Shown here: positions 20,092 to 27,843 of the stretch, one piece after another | Layout: every line of letters begins with the position of its first letter | Position numbering within the stretch: position 1 is the first letter of the stretch | NCBI GenBank assembly: GCA_030560485.1 | Contig: JAKTTS010000176.1 | Coordinates: 1 to 27,843 of the forward strand | DNA length: 27,843 bases | Source: Ascoidea tarda (nom. inval.) | Taxonomy: Eukaryota > Ascomycota > Saccharomycetes > Ascoideales > Ascoideaceae | Direction: 5' to 3' | Notes under the pieces: generated by a model | The model's input: only the letters and a program-made list of their open reading frames with translations | The model's database searches: none | What the model was told of the DNA's origin: nothing | Position numbers and translations under genes: made by a program

Positions 20092-20366
20092 TTCTATTTT
20101 GCATCTCATATTATACTCTAATAATTAAATATCCGATTAGTTTGTTTTTACCAATTTTATTATTTTTACTATAATCGAAATCTTTCAATATACTTTTTAA
20201 ATTCGCTAGACTTAATAGGGACCTTTTTTATCTTCTTTTAAATAAATTTCATATTTATTAATTGAAGAAATTATTTTTCTTTATTGGATGAAACAAGAAA
20301 ACAATTCTATATACAAAACACAATGCTGCACCACTAAGTGAAAAATAAACTGAAACAAAATTAACT

Positions 20367-21233
20367 TCATTTTTTGACCAAAGCTAGTTCTAATTCTTTG
20401 TTGCTTGTACGAAAAATATCACCATGAACTTTCATGCATGTTCCTGGAAGCTTTGATTGTCCCAAATTGACTTTATCGTAAATGGAGCTTTCAAATAAAC
20501 TTCCAGTCAATAAAACGTTGTTGTTATCGATATCAACAATGAACCCAAGATATTCATTCACATTTCGATCTTTTTTGTCCATTTGATTGTTTTTGAGATT
20601 ATATTTGATTACTCTTTGAATAGTGTCAAACTTGTAAACTATCAAAACTTTATCCAATGGTTCTCCCGGAATTAAAAATGGCAAAAAAGTAACTAGTTTA
20701 GGGTTTTTATTGAATTTAATTAGCTTCCAGTCAAAATACACATCTTTTGGTAAAGATTGAATCCGTTTGCTTAGAGCGTCTTGAACCCATATTGTGGAAT
20801 AATTGGCCGATATTGTCAAATCTTTACCCACAAATGACTGATTGACCTTGATGTAGCTCTCTATTGCTTGATTTTTCCACAATAGAAATTTTGGCTTTAA
20901 ACCACCCTGAAACCTAGCAGATGCAATTTGCAAAGTGTTAAGACCCAATAAATAGTACCTCCTAAGAAGATTTCGAACAAAAACCGATGGATGTTTAAAA
21001 AAATTGGGATAACTTGAATATGAAGGAGGAATATAGATATCAAACATAATCCCAAGCTGGTTAATCCCTATTTTTTGTTTTGACTTTTGACTATTGTATC
21101 GTTTTTGTTGAGCCAAAACAAAATTGTGAGGGGGAGTTCTGGAAGCTGCAATAGTAGAATTGAGAAAGCCTCTATATCTACTGACGGAAAGCCCATCTAA
21201 AAGATTGTTTAGTCTGAATAAAGTTTCTCTCAT
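20367..21233 (-). CDS. MBA1: Mba1, inner-membrane receptor for mitochondrial ribosomes
   Basis: Mba1 is a matrix-side, Tim44-related protein that docks mitochondrial ribosomes at the inner membrane and aids insertion of mitochondrially encoded proteins together with Oxa1. The 288 residues (278 in yeast) align throughout after a basic presequence of about 45 residues. Matching blocks are NQLGIMFDIYIPPSY, HPSVFVRNLLRRYYLLGLN, RFQGGLKPKFLLWKNQAIE, WVQDALSKR, DWKLIKFNKNPKLV, PGEPLDKVLIVYKFDT and the C-terminal MKVHGDIFR. The start at 21233 is the first ATG. It is the last intact gene before the degenerate right part. Confidence 0.93.
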   Translation of the reverse strand: MRETLFRLNNLLDGLSVSRYRGFLNSTIAASRTPPHNFVLAQQKRYNSQKSKQKIGINQLGIMFDIYIPPSYSSYPNFFKHPSVFVRNLLRRYYLLGLNTLQIASARFQGGLKPKFLLWKNQAIESYIKVNQSFVGKDLTISANYSTIWVQDALSKRIQSLPKDVYFDWKLIKFNKNPKLVTFLPFLIPGEPLDKVLIVYKFDTIQRVIKYNLKNNQMDKKDRNVNEYLGFIVDIDNNNVLLTGSLFESSIYDKVNLGQSKLPGTCMKVHGDIFRTSNKELELALVKK

Positions 21234-22087
21234 TACTGGTTTTCAAATAGGCTTTAGCTTCTGGAGGGAACAATAAAACAAAAAGTATTGGTCTCAATTG
21301 GACCAGAGCTTAACAATACATATGAAAAATCTTTCCTTAATAGACAACATCGTTATAGATCCGCACTGTATCCGTGCCAAACGCACCACAGCTCTCTCAT
21401 CAGGGTTCTCCGGATCCGGTTTGTCCCAGTGATTTGAAGTGAGGTTTTTGCTGAACAGAATATAGTGGCTAACCATTTCAGATTGAGAAACAGGGAGAAA
21501 ACTAGATTGTTGGCTTTGATCAATAGAAAATTGACAGAAGCTGCGCCAAGTTGTGAATTATTACATAGAGCAGCTTGTAATTCTTTATTGCTAGTTTTAT
21601 TTAGGGTCCAGTTTGGTCTGGTTTTGGCTCAATGTTGATGAAAGCAAAAATGCTAAAATGATTATGTTAATTGACTAACGATGGTGTTTGATTAGACTTT
21701 GTGGGAAAAAAAAAAGTACTACTAATGCCCCTGAGCAAAGCTAAAAATCATTTTGATGTTCAGATGAGCTGTGTTCAATTATTGCAACCACAATTCATTA
21801 ATAGATCGGGACGTTTGACATTTTTAAAAGTCAAATGTTATTCAAAAAGCTATCTTTTCAACTCACTTGAATTATCCTATTATTGTCGTTAATTATCTAT
21901 ATATATCAGTCTCTAAAAAGAAAGCAAGTATTATGAACTAGGAAATATAGATATATCTCCATTTATGGTTGTATGAGAACAGTTAATGATGAAGCTTTTC
22001 ACTAATCTTAAAGTATACAATTTTAGCACCAGATCACCAAATTTCACTTGAATTACAATAAAAATAATTATTTAAATATCCTATTAT
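21234..22087. other. MBA1 upstream region and start of the AT-rich tract
   Basis: The first 250 bases are fairly GC-balanced and should hold the MBA1 promoter; a perfect ten-base palindrome CCGGATCCGG lies at 21410-21419. A 60-codon minus-strand frame with a proper ATG (21476 to 21294) crosses it; its segment DKPDPENPDERAVVRLARI looks protein-like, but I know no match. From about 21480 the sequence is AT-rich and no gene is seen; the frame at 21701-21892 has no ATG. Confidence 0.5.
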
Positions 22088-22150
22088 TTGCTCTTTGAAT
22101 CGGGTCTCACTTCTGACAATAAAAGAGTATTTAATGTTCATCTATGGTTT

Positions 22151-22246
22151 GAGAAAAATGAGAAAAATGAGAAAAATGAGAAAAATGAGAAAAATGAGAA
22201 AAATGAGAAAAATGAGAAAAATGAGAAAAATGAGAAAAATGAGAAA
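22151..22246. repeat. 9-bp minisatellite GAGAAAAAT, ten units
   Basis: Ten identical GAGAAAAAT units in a row (22151-22240) are followed by a partial unit GAGAAA. The plus-strand frame 22088-22300 reads them as Glu-Lys-Asn repeats, flanked by VFNVHLWF before and INVDFDTDNDSENF after. That frame has no ATG, so the array sits inside what appears to be a coding remnant. The lack of any mismatch among units points to recent expansion or homogenisation. Confidence 0.92.
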
Positions 22247-22259
22247 CAGAAATTGATTA

Positions 22260-22469
22260 ATGTTGATTTTGATACTGATAATGATAGTGAAAATTTTTGA
22301 AGATGCTGATGAAACTGTTGAGCATATTTTTACTGAGTATTACGACAAATATATAAATGTGGAAAATAAAGATAGTTTATTGTTAAACAAGGAAATAATA
22401 ATGAAAATAGATAATAAAGAACCTGAAGGGACAGAAAATTTCAGGCACATGGAACATTCTTTTGATTAA
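22260..22469 (+). pseudogene. Coding remnant, possibly the N-terminal part of the kinase pseudogene
   Basis: A 69-codon frame follows the minisatellite. Its segment FEDADETVEHIFTEYYDKY (from residue 13) reads like real protein, acidic and helical. The frame before the minisatellite ends at 22300, just where this one becomes protein-like, which suggests one gene with a shifted frame. It may be the divergent region upstream of the kinase domain beginning near 22492, but no family feature supports this. It is uncertain. Confidence 0.3.
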
Positions 22470-22491
22470 AATATAAAAAGATATTATCAAA

Positions 22492-22913
22492 ATGATATAT
22501 CCAGAAATTAAAGAATTAACAAAGTACATATTTTTAGAAAAAATATTAAATAATAATATTGTCTGTAAATTATTGAAAAGAAGAGGGCTGGTTAAAGAAT
22601 TTGAGAGAAGTTAACATTTTAAATAATTTAAAACAGAAAAACATCGTTGGATTTATAGGATTAATTTTACATAAAAATGAAAGAGTTATTGGGCTTGGTC
22701 TGGAATATTTTTAAAGGGGAGTGTGAATAGAATAGACCAAAAGTACTGGAAAAAACTGAAAATTCTATTAATTATTTCCATCAAAGTAATTTATATCATG
22801 GCGATTTGAAACCATATAATATACTGATTAATGATAAAGATGACTTAAAAATATCGGATTTCAAAAAAGGATTATCACCTAAATACAATCCAAATTGGAT
22901 ATTTGATAAATAA
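22492..22913 (+). pseudogene. Protein-kinase pseudogene (Ser/Thr kinase domain fragment)
   Basis: Reading across frames gives consecutive kinase subdomains in the right order. IVCKLLKRRGLVKEFER (from about 22557) resembles the beta-3 strand with its invariant Lys and helix C. EVNILNNLKQKNIVGFIG and then GLEYF are subdomains IV-V. After a gap come YFHQSNLYHGDLKPYNILI (about 22775-22831), the catalytic loop with HGDLKPxN, and LKISDF, the start of the DFG motif. At least two frame changes and several stops interrupt it, the glycine loop is missing, and DFG reads DFK. The HGD form instead of HRD and the NIV-F-G block suggest an STE-type or Cdc15-like kinase, but this is a guess. It is not functional as a kinase. 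Confidence 0.75.
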
Positions 22914-23247
22914 CTAGGTTGGATTTGCTTAAAGATGATTAAACAAGAACTCAACAATATTAAGTAAGTCGGCAAATAATTATAAGTCCTATTTTCATCA
23001 CCTCATTTTTACAGTATTAAAATATTATATTGTTTTTTAGTTTAACTAGGTATTTTCAAGCCTTCCTGCTTACCACTAAATAGTATTAAGGAATGGGGCT
23101 TTCATTTTGATTTTGGTTTGATTCATATTTCTGTCGATATTATCATCGCTGCCCAATATTTAGATCGAATTTAGCTGCATCTGATTCATTTTTAGCCCGT
23201 GTGTTTATTATTTAATGGATGAGTCAATTTGAAAAATCTTTGTTGAG
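22914..23247. other. AT-rich spacer, nothing recognised
   Basis: About 330 bases of AT-rich sequence with stops in all frames lie between the kinase pseudogene and the cysteine-rich remnant. No repeat, RNA gene or family motif was seen. Confidence 0.5.
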
Positions 23248-23305
23248 ATGTTAATAATTCAGGTTCATTTTCCAACACTTTTGTTTATTTTTTTTTCAAT
23301 TCAAT

Positions 23306-23707
23306 TTGTTAGTATCTTGCTCTTGTGTTTTCACTACTTCTGGTCCTAGTAATTCATTGGAAAGCTCTTCCTGTGGTAAGGCTAAGCAAGGGATTCTTTT
23401 TGATTTTGTGTATTCCTACAAAAACTGCTGTGAGCCGATTTATGATGATAGTTCAGCTGATGAGAAAGAGAGATGTGCTGAAATTTGCAAAAAATTGTGT
23501 GCTGAGTGTTGCAAAAAATCCTTTGAAAAATGCTACAATTGGTGAAGTGAGAAATTTCAAGAGCTTTGCAATAGCTACTGCAAAAAGGTTTATGAAAAGT
23601 TTTGTAGCAGTGACAAAAATCGTCTAAAGAATTCTGTTCAAGATTTTTCTCAAAACTTCTGCAATGATTTTTGGCAAAACTATGATTGTGAGCCAGTTGA
23701 TATATGA
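23306..23707 (+). pseudogene. Broken cysteine-rich secreted-type gene, possibly toxin-like
   Basis: This reading is strikingly rich in cysteine, with motifs such as CAEICKKLCAECCKKS and, further on, CNSYCKKVYEKFC, and many Lys and Glu between them, suggesting short helices tied by disulfides. A hydrophobic stretch just upstream would suit a signal peptide. It has no ATG of its own and appears broken, with about two breaks. No family was recognised; small secreted cysteine-rich yeast proteins include killer-type toxins, effectors and cell-wall proteins, and the sequence does not tell which. I treat it as a fossil. Conservation of the cysteine pattern suggests fairly recent decay. Confidence 0.4.
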
Positions 23708-25290
23708 TTATATCAAAGCATTTGATTATTATTTTTTATAATTTAAAAAATAGTAAAAATAAATATTATAAATCAAAATGATTCTGCTTAATTAGATCTC
23801 ACAAAGATATTTTGCACTTTATTGTTTTTTGTTATCTCAGTTATTTTCTTTTAAAAAACTTTCAAGTTATGACATATGAATGACAATTGATTGGTCTAAA
23901 AAGACTATTAAAACTGATAGAATGATAGCTGTATTTGGTATTGTAACTGGTTGGGTTTGATGATATTTTGATACGAATGTTGCAGTTTTGGACATAAGTA
24001 TGGTACATTAAGAGCTGAACAGGTCAAGCAACACTTTTTCCATTTGAAAAAAACAACTTTCATAAGGAGTAATTATTTAATTAAAAAAGTGTTATTTGAT
24101 AGCTTTAATACTCCGTATTCAAAATTCAGTAAAATTCAATAAAACTAAACGTGGTAATTGGTCGTTGGTTTGTCTTCAAAGCCAGTAGGATGGTTTTAAA
24201 AAGCCCAGCACGAGGAACTAAATAACAAAAGAAACCAGCTTTCAAAAAGGGGTCTTATCATAAGACTAAAAGTTTTTGTTTTAGAGCTGCTGAAAGGTAC
24301 CGGCAACATATCCATTGCAGTATTTCTATTGAAATTACTCTGCTTCAAGAAGGATCTTGAAGTTTCTTTAAAGTTTGGATTTCTAAAAATTATGCGTTTA
24401 AATGTGTATTTACGCATATAGTGCTATACTGTATTTTCACCCATCATCCAGCATTTTGTTTTTGGTTTTGGTTTTGTTTCGTTTCGTTTCGATTTCGTAG
24501 TAGAAACAGCACAAACAGCAAAATAAGCAAGAGTAGCAATGTGTTATAAATGCTGTTTGTGATTTAAATAAGTACCAAAAGTAAACCATGTAATTTGATT
24601 GGTTGTTTTTTGTCTTGTGACCTGGTATTGCAACATGTGCCATATCAGGCTTCTAGTCGCTGTGTATTGAAACATATATAGTTTATGAACAGTTTTCCAA
24701 TCTCTTTTATAAGATCTGAATCAATTTGATTTATATCTTGAATTTTTGTACAAAGTGGACTGCATTTGTTCAATAGAAACCTCAATTTGAGATTTCCACC
24801 TTTTCTTATACCAATATTGTTAAATATAAATTTGTAATAATTTTTGGAAAGCATAAATGCCTTTTTATTATTAACCACTTTTAAACAATCACCATCCAAA
24901 AGAGACTGATTGCAAACTTCTCCAGACTAATTCAATGAAATCACTTGAATAAAGAACGAGTTTATATTGACGTGATCTGTTGTTACCCATAGAATGTTAT
25001 GCTGCTGTAAATTTTTTTTGTTGGATAGCATTGCCTGCCTTTCAATATTAGGTTGAGCAATAATTTTCAATTTGTACATTTTTATGAATTCCAATATTTA
25101 TGTTTTTGTAATGTTTTTACTATTTGGTTTTTCACAATAGTTTGCAGTAAAAGCATAAGAAAAAATCTGAATATGTTAAATATAGATTTTGAGTTTTAAA
25201 TAAAGATCAAAACTTATTGGAATTCAAACATGAATTTTAAATAAATTTCCTGCTATCTATATTTCATCTCCACGCTTATCCTTATCCAGG
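23708..25290. other. AT-rich region with open-frame scraps
   Basis: No gene can be supported. A minus-strand frame without ATG (24899-24645, open back to about 24926) reads a protein-like stretch with FMLSKNYYKFIFNNIGI and may be another decayed gene, but I recognise nothing. The frame 24196-24417 (minus) is without features. At about 24463-24497 there is a T-rich run with short TTTTGG and TTTCG repeats. Confidence 0.45.
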
Positions 25291-25512
25291 TCATTGTCTA
25301 GGTAAAGCCAAAATTCTGTAATAACATTCATCAATTTTGATCACTGAAAGATTGAAACCAATTGTGCTCCAATTTAAACTGCAGATATATGCAGCCGTAT
25401 GCAAGAATGTAAAAAATCCAATTTTGTCCACTTGGCTGTTTTTTTCTGCGTCCCGTTTTTTTCCGTCGCTATCATTATCTAAAAGATGAACAAGATAAGA
25501 TCTATTTGACAT
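25291..25512 (-). CDS. Small hypothetical ORF, 73 residues
   Basis: The frame has a proper ATG whose complement overlaps the ATG of the SF3B6-like gene on the other strand (shared bases CATG at 25510-25513). The N-terminus is hydrophilic (DNDSDGKKRDAEKN) and the remainder hydrophobic (FFTFLHTAAYICSLNW and FNLSVIKIDECYYRILALP). I know no match. The exactly overlapping starts leave no room for two promoters, so at most one of the two is likely to be the natural start. It may be a chance frame or a remnant exon. Confidence 0.2.
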   Translation of the reverse strand: MSNRSYLVHLLDNDSDGKKRDAEKNSQVDKIGFFTFLHTAAYICSLNWSTIGFNLSVIKIDECYYRILALPRQ

Positions 25513-25840
25513 GTCTAATAACCAGTTTAATTCTGAATTTCCAATAGTCTTAGTGAAAAACCTGCCTTATGAAGTCACAATACAGCAGTTGTACTACCTG
25601 TTCGATGAGTTCGGAAGCATCGTTGAAATGGGAAAAAGAATGGAGAATTATTTGAAGGGAAACTGTTTTGTTATTCATTCAGATTTCTAATCTGCTAAAT
25701 CGTGTTTAGAGAACCTTAATGGCTTTAATTTTCAATCCAGATATTTGGTTGCTTTGTTATATCACATTGATAATCATGAGATAAATGATATTAAAAATGG
25801 GTTAATTCAAGTAAATAATAAAAGTGTTGATACAAAATAG
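25511..25840 (+). pseudogene. SF3B6: SF3B6 (p14)-like RRM splicing protein with one internal stop
   Basis: SF3B6 is the small RRM subunit of SF3b in the U2 snRNP, next to the branch-point adenosine. The frame reads 109 codons plus a terminal TAG, against 125 residues in human. FPIVLVKNLPYEVT resembles ILYIRNLPYKIT (RNP2), YYLFDEFGSIVEM resembles MYDIFGKYGPIRQI, CFVIHSDF resembles AYVVYEDI (RNP1 region), and LENLNGFNFQSRYLVALLY resembles CDHLSGFNVCNRYLVVLYY. The single TAA at 25688-25690 lies between RNP1 and the GFN motif; the same frame continues with conserved residues for 49 codons. Splicing out the stop would remove conserved positions, so an intron is unlikely. I read it as a recently inactivated host gene; a sequence error or read-through is possible. 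CTG stands at the conserved Leu of RNP2, consistent with standard decoding. Confidence 0.75.
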
Positions 25841-26038
25841 AATAAAATAGGATTTACTATTATAAAATATTTCTTCAAAGAATGTATACTTTATTGTAAA
25901 CGATATGCTAATGATGAAAAATAAAAAAAATAACAAAGAAAACAAACCTATGATATATAGCATATAGTATGATACACAGTATTGTTGATTTAGAAACCCA
26001 TGGGTTATGAATGAAATCCCTTTTAAGTCAATTTTGAT

Positions 26039-26413
26039 TTATAATTTCATCATATCTTCTTGCTCAGCAATATGGATGATATCACTATCGATGAAACATA
26101 GAAATGCATCGTCTGAATATTGGAGAGCTCTCACAAGAGTGAACCTAATTCTATACGAACCACTCCTTTTGATATCAATTGAATCAAAAGTAAAACGGCA
26201 AGAAAAAGGACTAGCCATGTTTGTGCAATTACGTATAACAACTTTTTCACCTTCCAAAAGAGTTTGATCTTGTAAGATGCCGCCATCAACATCTAATAAA
26301 CGAGCCCAAGCAATTAGAAATTGTAGACGTGATTCAGATTCTCTAATTTCATGACACGAAACTTCGATAGTAAAATTTCCTCTCAAATTTCTTAATTTTG
26401 TTTTTATTAGATA
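26039..26413 (-). pseudogene. Velvet-domain-like fragment
   Basis: Velvet proteins are fungal transcription regulators of development and secondary metabolism with a Rel-like fold. The frame is open from a stop at 26416-26414 down to 26039 and has no ATG. FTIEVSCHEI is placed like the velvet strand IRLIVKDA. FLIAWARLLDVDGG resembles FYVVMVDLWNADG, FSCRFTFDSIDIKRSGSYRI resembles VWFVLQDLSVRTEGIFRL followed by RFTLV against KFSFV, and LCFIDSDIIHIAEQEDMMKL resembles the ASTFSEPFQVFSAKKFPGV end. About 110 residues thus cover the core, missing the N-terminal RMCGFG block. An intron with a 3' site near 26392-26394 could join an upstream exon; a 42-codon frame at 26601-26473 on the same strand is a candidate but shows no velvet motif. 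Assignment is by eye and tentative. Confidence 0.4.
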
Positions 26414-27241
26414 TTAGATCAATAAAAAAAACCCGCAATGAGAAGATTATTCTCTGTATAAATATGTTTCAATCAAACAGCAGAAAACATAGTTGAAATT
26501 AAAAATAAGTAACATTCAGTGATACTAATTTTTATCTTTTTACCGCTTTCTATTACCCATATTTTAACAACATGACCGCAAAATTTATCAGAATTTTCCA
26601 TTGAGATTGTGTCATATTCATTGAATTAAGTTTTTTACTTGATAAAAAAAACAAACAAACCTTAAACCTAATATCAAAGTATAAAAGAGTTGCCCAAATA
26701 ATCGTTCAAAAAAACTGTGTTTTTATTTGAAATCAATCTATTGATAAGAAGTTTATTAACCGAATAGGCTGAACACTAGTAACAAAAGCTGGGTCACTTT
26801 TTTCAAATCTACCAAAAACAACAAGAAAAAAAACAATACTAATCTAGCTTACTCACCTAGTTTTGAAAATAACATACTATACTAGTTATGCAATCTCGAA
26901 AACCAATTAAAATATACCGAAATAGTTTTTGAAACACAATAATTAGACCTAAAAGCAGCCTTTAGGTCTTCGAGTAGCTTTTGAGTGGTCTTTGAATGGC
27001 CCAGTGTTCCATTACAACAGAGAGTCCATCCATAATTCTGTAAGAGCGAAATGAAACATCTCTCAATTCCCTGCTGTCATAAAAAGGGCAATGAGAGAGT
27101 TCTCCGTCAAACACCAGATCCATTCACAAGTACAAATACAGTCAAAGGTCCGTGTGGATGTTGGAAAGGAAATTTGGAAGCCCTAAATGCAGAGACACGC
27201 ATCTACACGCAGAGACCCATGGTCCTGTTCTTGGGTGCATC
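26414..27241. other. AT-rich spacer passing into more balanced sequence
   Basis: Up to about 26940 the sequence is AT-rich without a supported gene apart from the small minus-strand frame 26601-26473. From there to 27241 the composition becomes more balanced and could be the untranslated leader of the element whose ORF begins at 27242. An eight-base word GCAGAGAC occurs twice (near 27189 and 27209). The 27051-27245 plus frame has an ATG but no family features. Confidence 0.4.
26945..26969. repeat. Nine-base inverted repeat (hairpin) at the composition boundary
   Basis: AGACCTAAA at 26945-26953 and its exact complement TTTAGGTCT at 26961-26969 are separated by seven bases. The hairpin lies just where AT-rich DNA gives way to more balanced sequence, so it may mark the end of an inserted element, or be chance. 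Confidence 0.45.
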
Positions 27242-27843
27242 ATGACCAAATCAATAAATTGGTCACCAGAGTTTTCCTCTTTTAGTTATTCTCATCCTAA
27301 TAGTAAGGATAACTCTTTTATCGTATTAACAAATATAAGCAACGACTTCGACAAAATTTCACTGAAAATCGACGAAGTTAGCTCCTCATCTTTCCAAACT
27401 CATATCATTCTCAGCACTGTGCAAGAAATATCAAAAAAGTTAAGCCAATGGTTCCTAACTCAACAGCTTATGCTAACCATATTATCCCAACGGATGCATG
27501 AACTCGAAAATGAGATCAAAGACCACTCAGACAAAACCTATAAAAATTTTATCCCTACAGTAGGCAGAATAATCGAAAACCCGGTCAATCAAGCACTTGT
27601 GGAAACAGCTGCCTCAAATTCTAGCAGCGACGACCTAAGCAACACAGAATCATCATACGCCAAAGTGACTGCCAAAGCTACTATGCCAACTACTTCAACC
27701 TCTCTAGACCATAAGAAATCCTCAAAGGATCATCCATTCTCACCAGTCAAAAGAATTAAACGAAAAATCTCCAACCATAATCCCATTCTACTCAGCAGCC
27801 CCTATGAGCGTCATGAACCGTGGTTAATCGTTAACCGTAAATT
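27242..27843 (+). CDS. Partial ORF, probably ORF1 of a LINE-type element
   Basis: The frame starts with ATG at 27242 and stays open for 200 codons to the window edge, so the 3' part is missing. Residues 50-100 have a heptad-like pattern (ILSTVQEISKKLSQW, ILSQRMHELENEIKD) suggesting a coiled coil. This is followed by a Ser-rich segment with SYAKVTAKAT (about 139-148), of the kind often seen in LINE ORF1 proteins, and a basic stretch VKRIKRKISNHN. A coiled coil followed by a disordered and then basic region is typical of ORF1 proteins of non-LTR retrotransposons; the nucleic-acid-binding part would lie outside the window. Codons use C and G more than the neighbouring genes. It could instead be another transposon protein or a host gene. 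Confidence 0.4.
   Translation, partial: MTKSINWSPEFSSFSYSHPNSKDNSFIVLTNISNDFDKISLKIDEVSSSSFQTHIILSTVQEISKKLSQWFLTQQLMLTILSQRMHELENEIKDHSDKTYKNFIPTVGRIIENPVNQALVETAASNSSSDDLSNTESSYAKVTAKATMPTTSTSLDHKKSSKDHPFSPVKRIKRKISNHNPILLSSPYERHEPWLIVNRK

Noticed and set aside
21294-21476. Minus-strand 60-codon frame with ATG just upstream of MBA1
   Set aside because: It looks somewhat protein-like but has no recognised relative, lies in the MBA1 promoter and is short enough to be chance; kept only as a note.
25650-25715. Possible small intron removing the stop in the SF3B6-like gene
   Set aside because: A GT...TTTAG segment of about 40 bases can be drawn, but it would delete residues that align with SF3B6, and it has no good donor or branch site.
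27051-27245. 64-codon plus-strand frame before the LINE-like ORF
   Set aside because: No family features; more likely part of the untranslated leader of the element.
1-27843. Altered CUG decoding (CUG-Ser or CUG-Ala clade)
   Set aside because: CTG codons are rare and few fall at invariant positions; the one at the RNP2 Leu of the SF3B6-like gene fits Leu. This is too little to decide, so no claim is made.

Overview
The window is AT-rich nuclear DNA from an ascomycete yeast, most probably Saccharomycotina. The evidence is the set of proteins recognised by residue-level resemblance to budding-yeast proteins (Pom34, Psr1/2, Ero1, Ade12, Cct7, Lsg1, Tpc1, Mba1), compact intron-less genes, and long asparagine-rich low-complexity stretches. 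The genus is not named. Two remnants at the right end (an SF3B6-like RRM gene and a velvet-like domain) are of types that S. cerevisiae lacks, which suggests a lineage outside the Saccharomycetaceae. No tRNA, rRNA or CRISPR array was recognised.

Layout. 1-1039: about 1 kb without a convincing gene. 1040-2110 (+): POM34-like nucleoporin. 2111-3196: convergent AT-rich spacer with a compound TAAAAA/TAA microsatellite. 3197-5002 (-): PSR1/PSR2-type phosphatase. 5003-5503: leader and spacer with a GC-rich patch and a CGG-N9-CCG palindrome. 5504-9895 (-): a 1463-residue, probably mitochondrial protein that I cannot name. 10391-12361 (+): ERO1. 12807-14144 (-): ADE12, sharing a divergent intergenic region with CCT7 at 14757-16415 (+). 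16752-18743 (-): LSG1, divergent from TPC1 at 19105-20091 (+). 20367-21233 (-): MBA1.

From about 21.2 kb rightward the character changes. The intact gene block ends and about 5.5 kb of very AT-rich DNA carries decayed or fragmentary coding sequence: a 9-bp minisatellite reading (EKN)n, a protein-kinase pseudogene, a broken cysteine-rich secreted-type reading, an SF3B6/p14-like RRM gene with one internal stop, and a velvet-like domain without a start. At about 26.94 kb the composition shifts again, and an open reading frame starting at 27242 runs off the right edge. It resembles the first ORF of a LINE-type retrotransposon.

The intact genes are unlinked housekeeping functions: nuclear pore assembly, stress phosphatase signalling, ER disulfide formation, purine synthesis, cytosolic chaperonin, 60S export-factor release, mitochondrial thiamine pyrophosphate import, and docking of mitochondrial ribosomes to the inner membrane. 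They do not form a pathway. The most informative part is the right-hand gene graveyard, which seems to hold ancestral fungal genes caught during or after loss.
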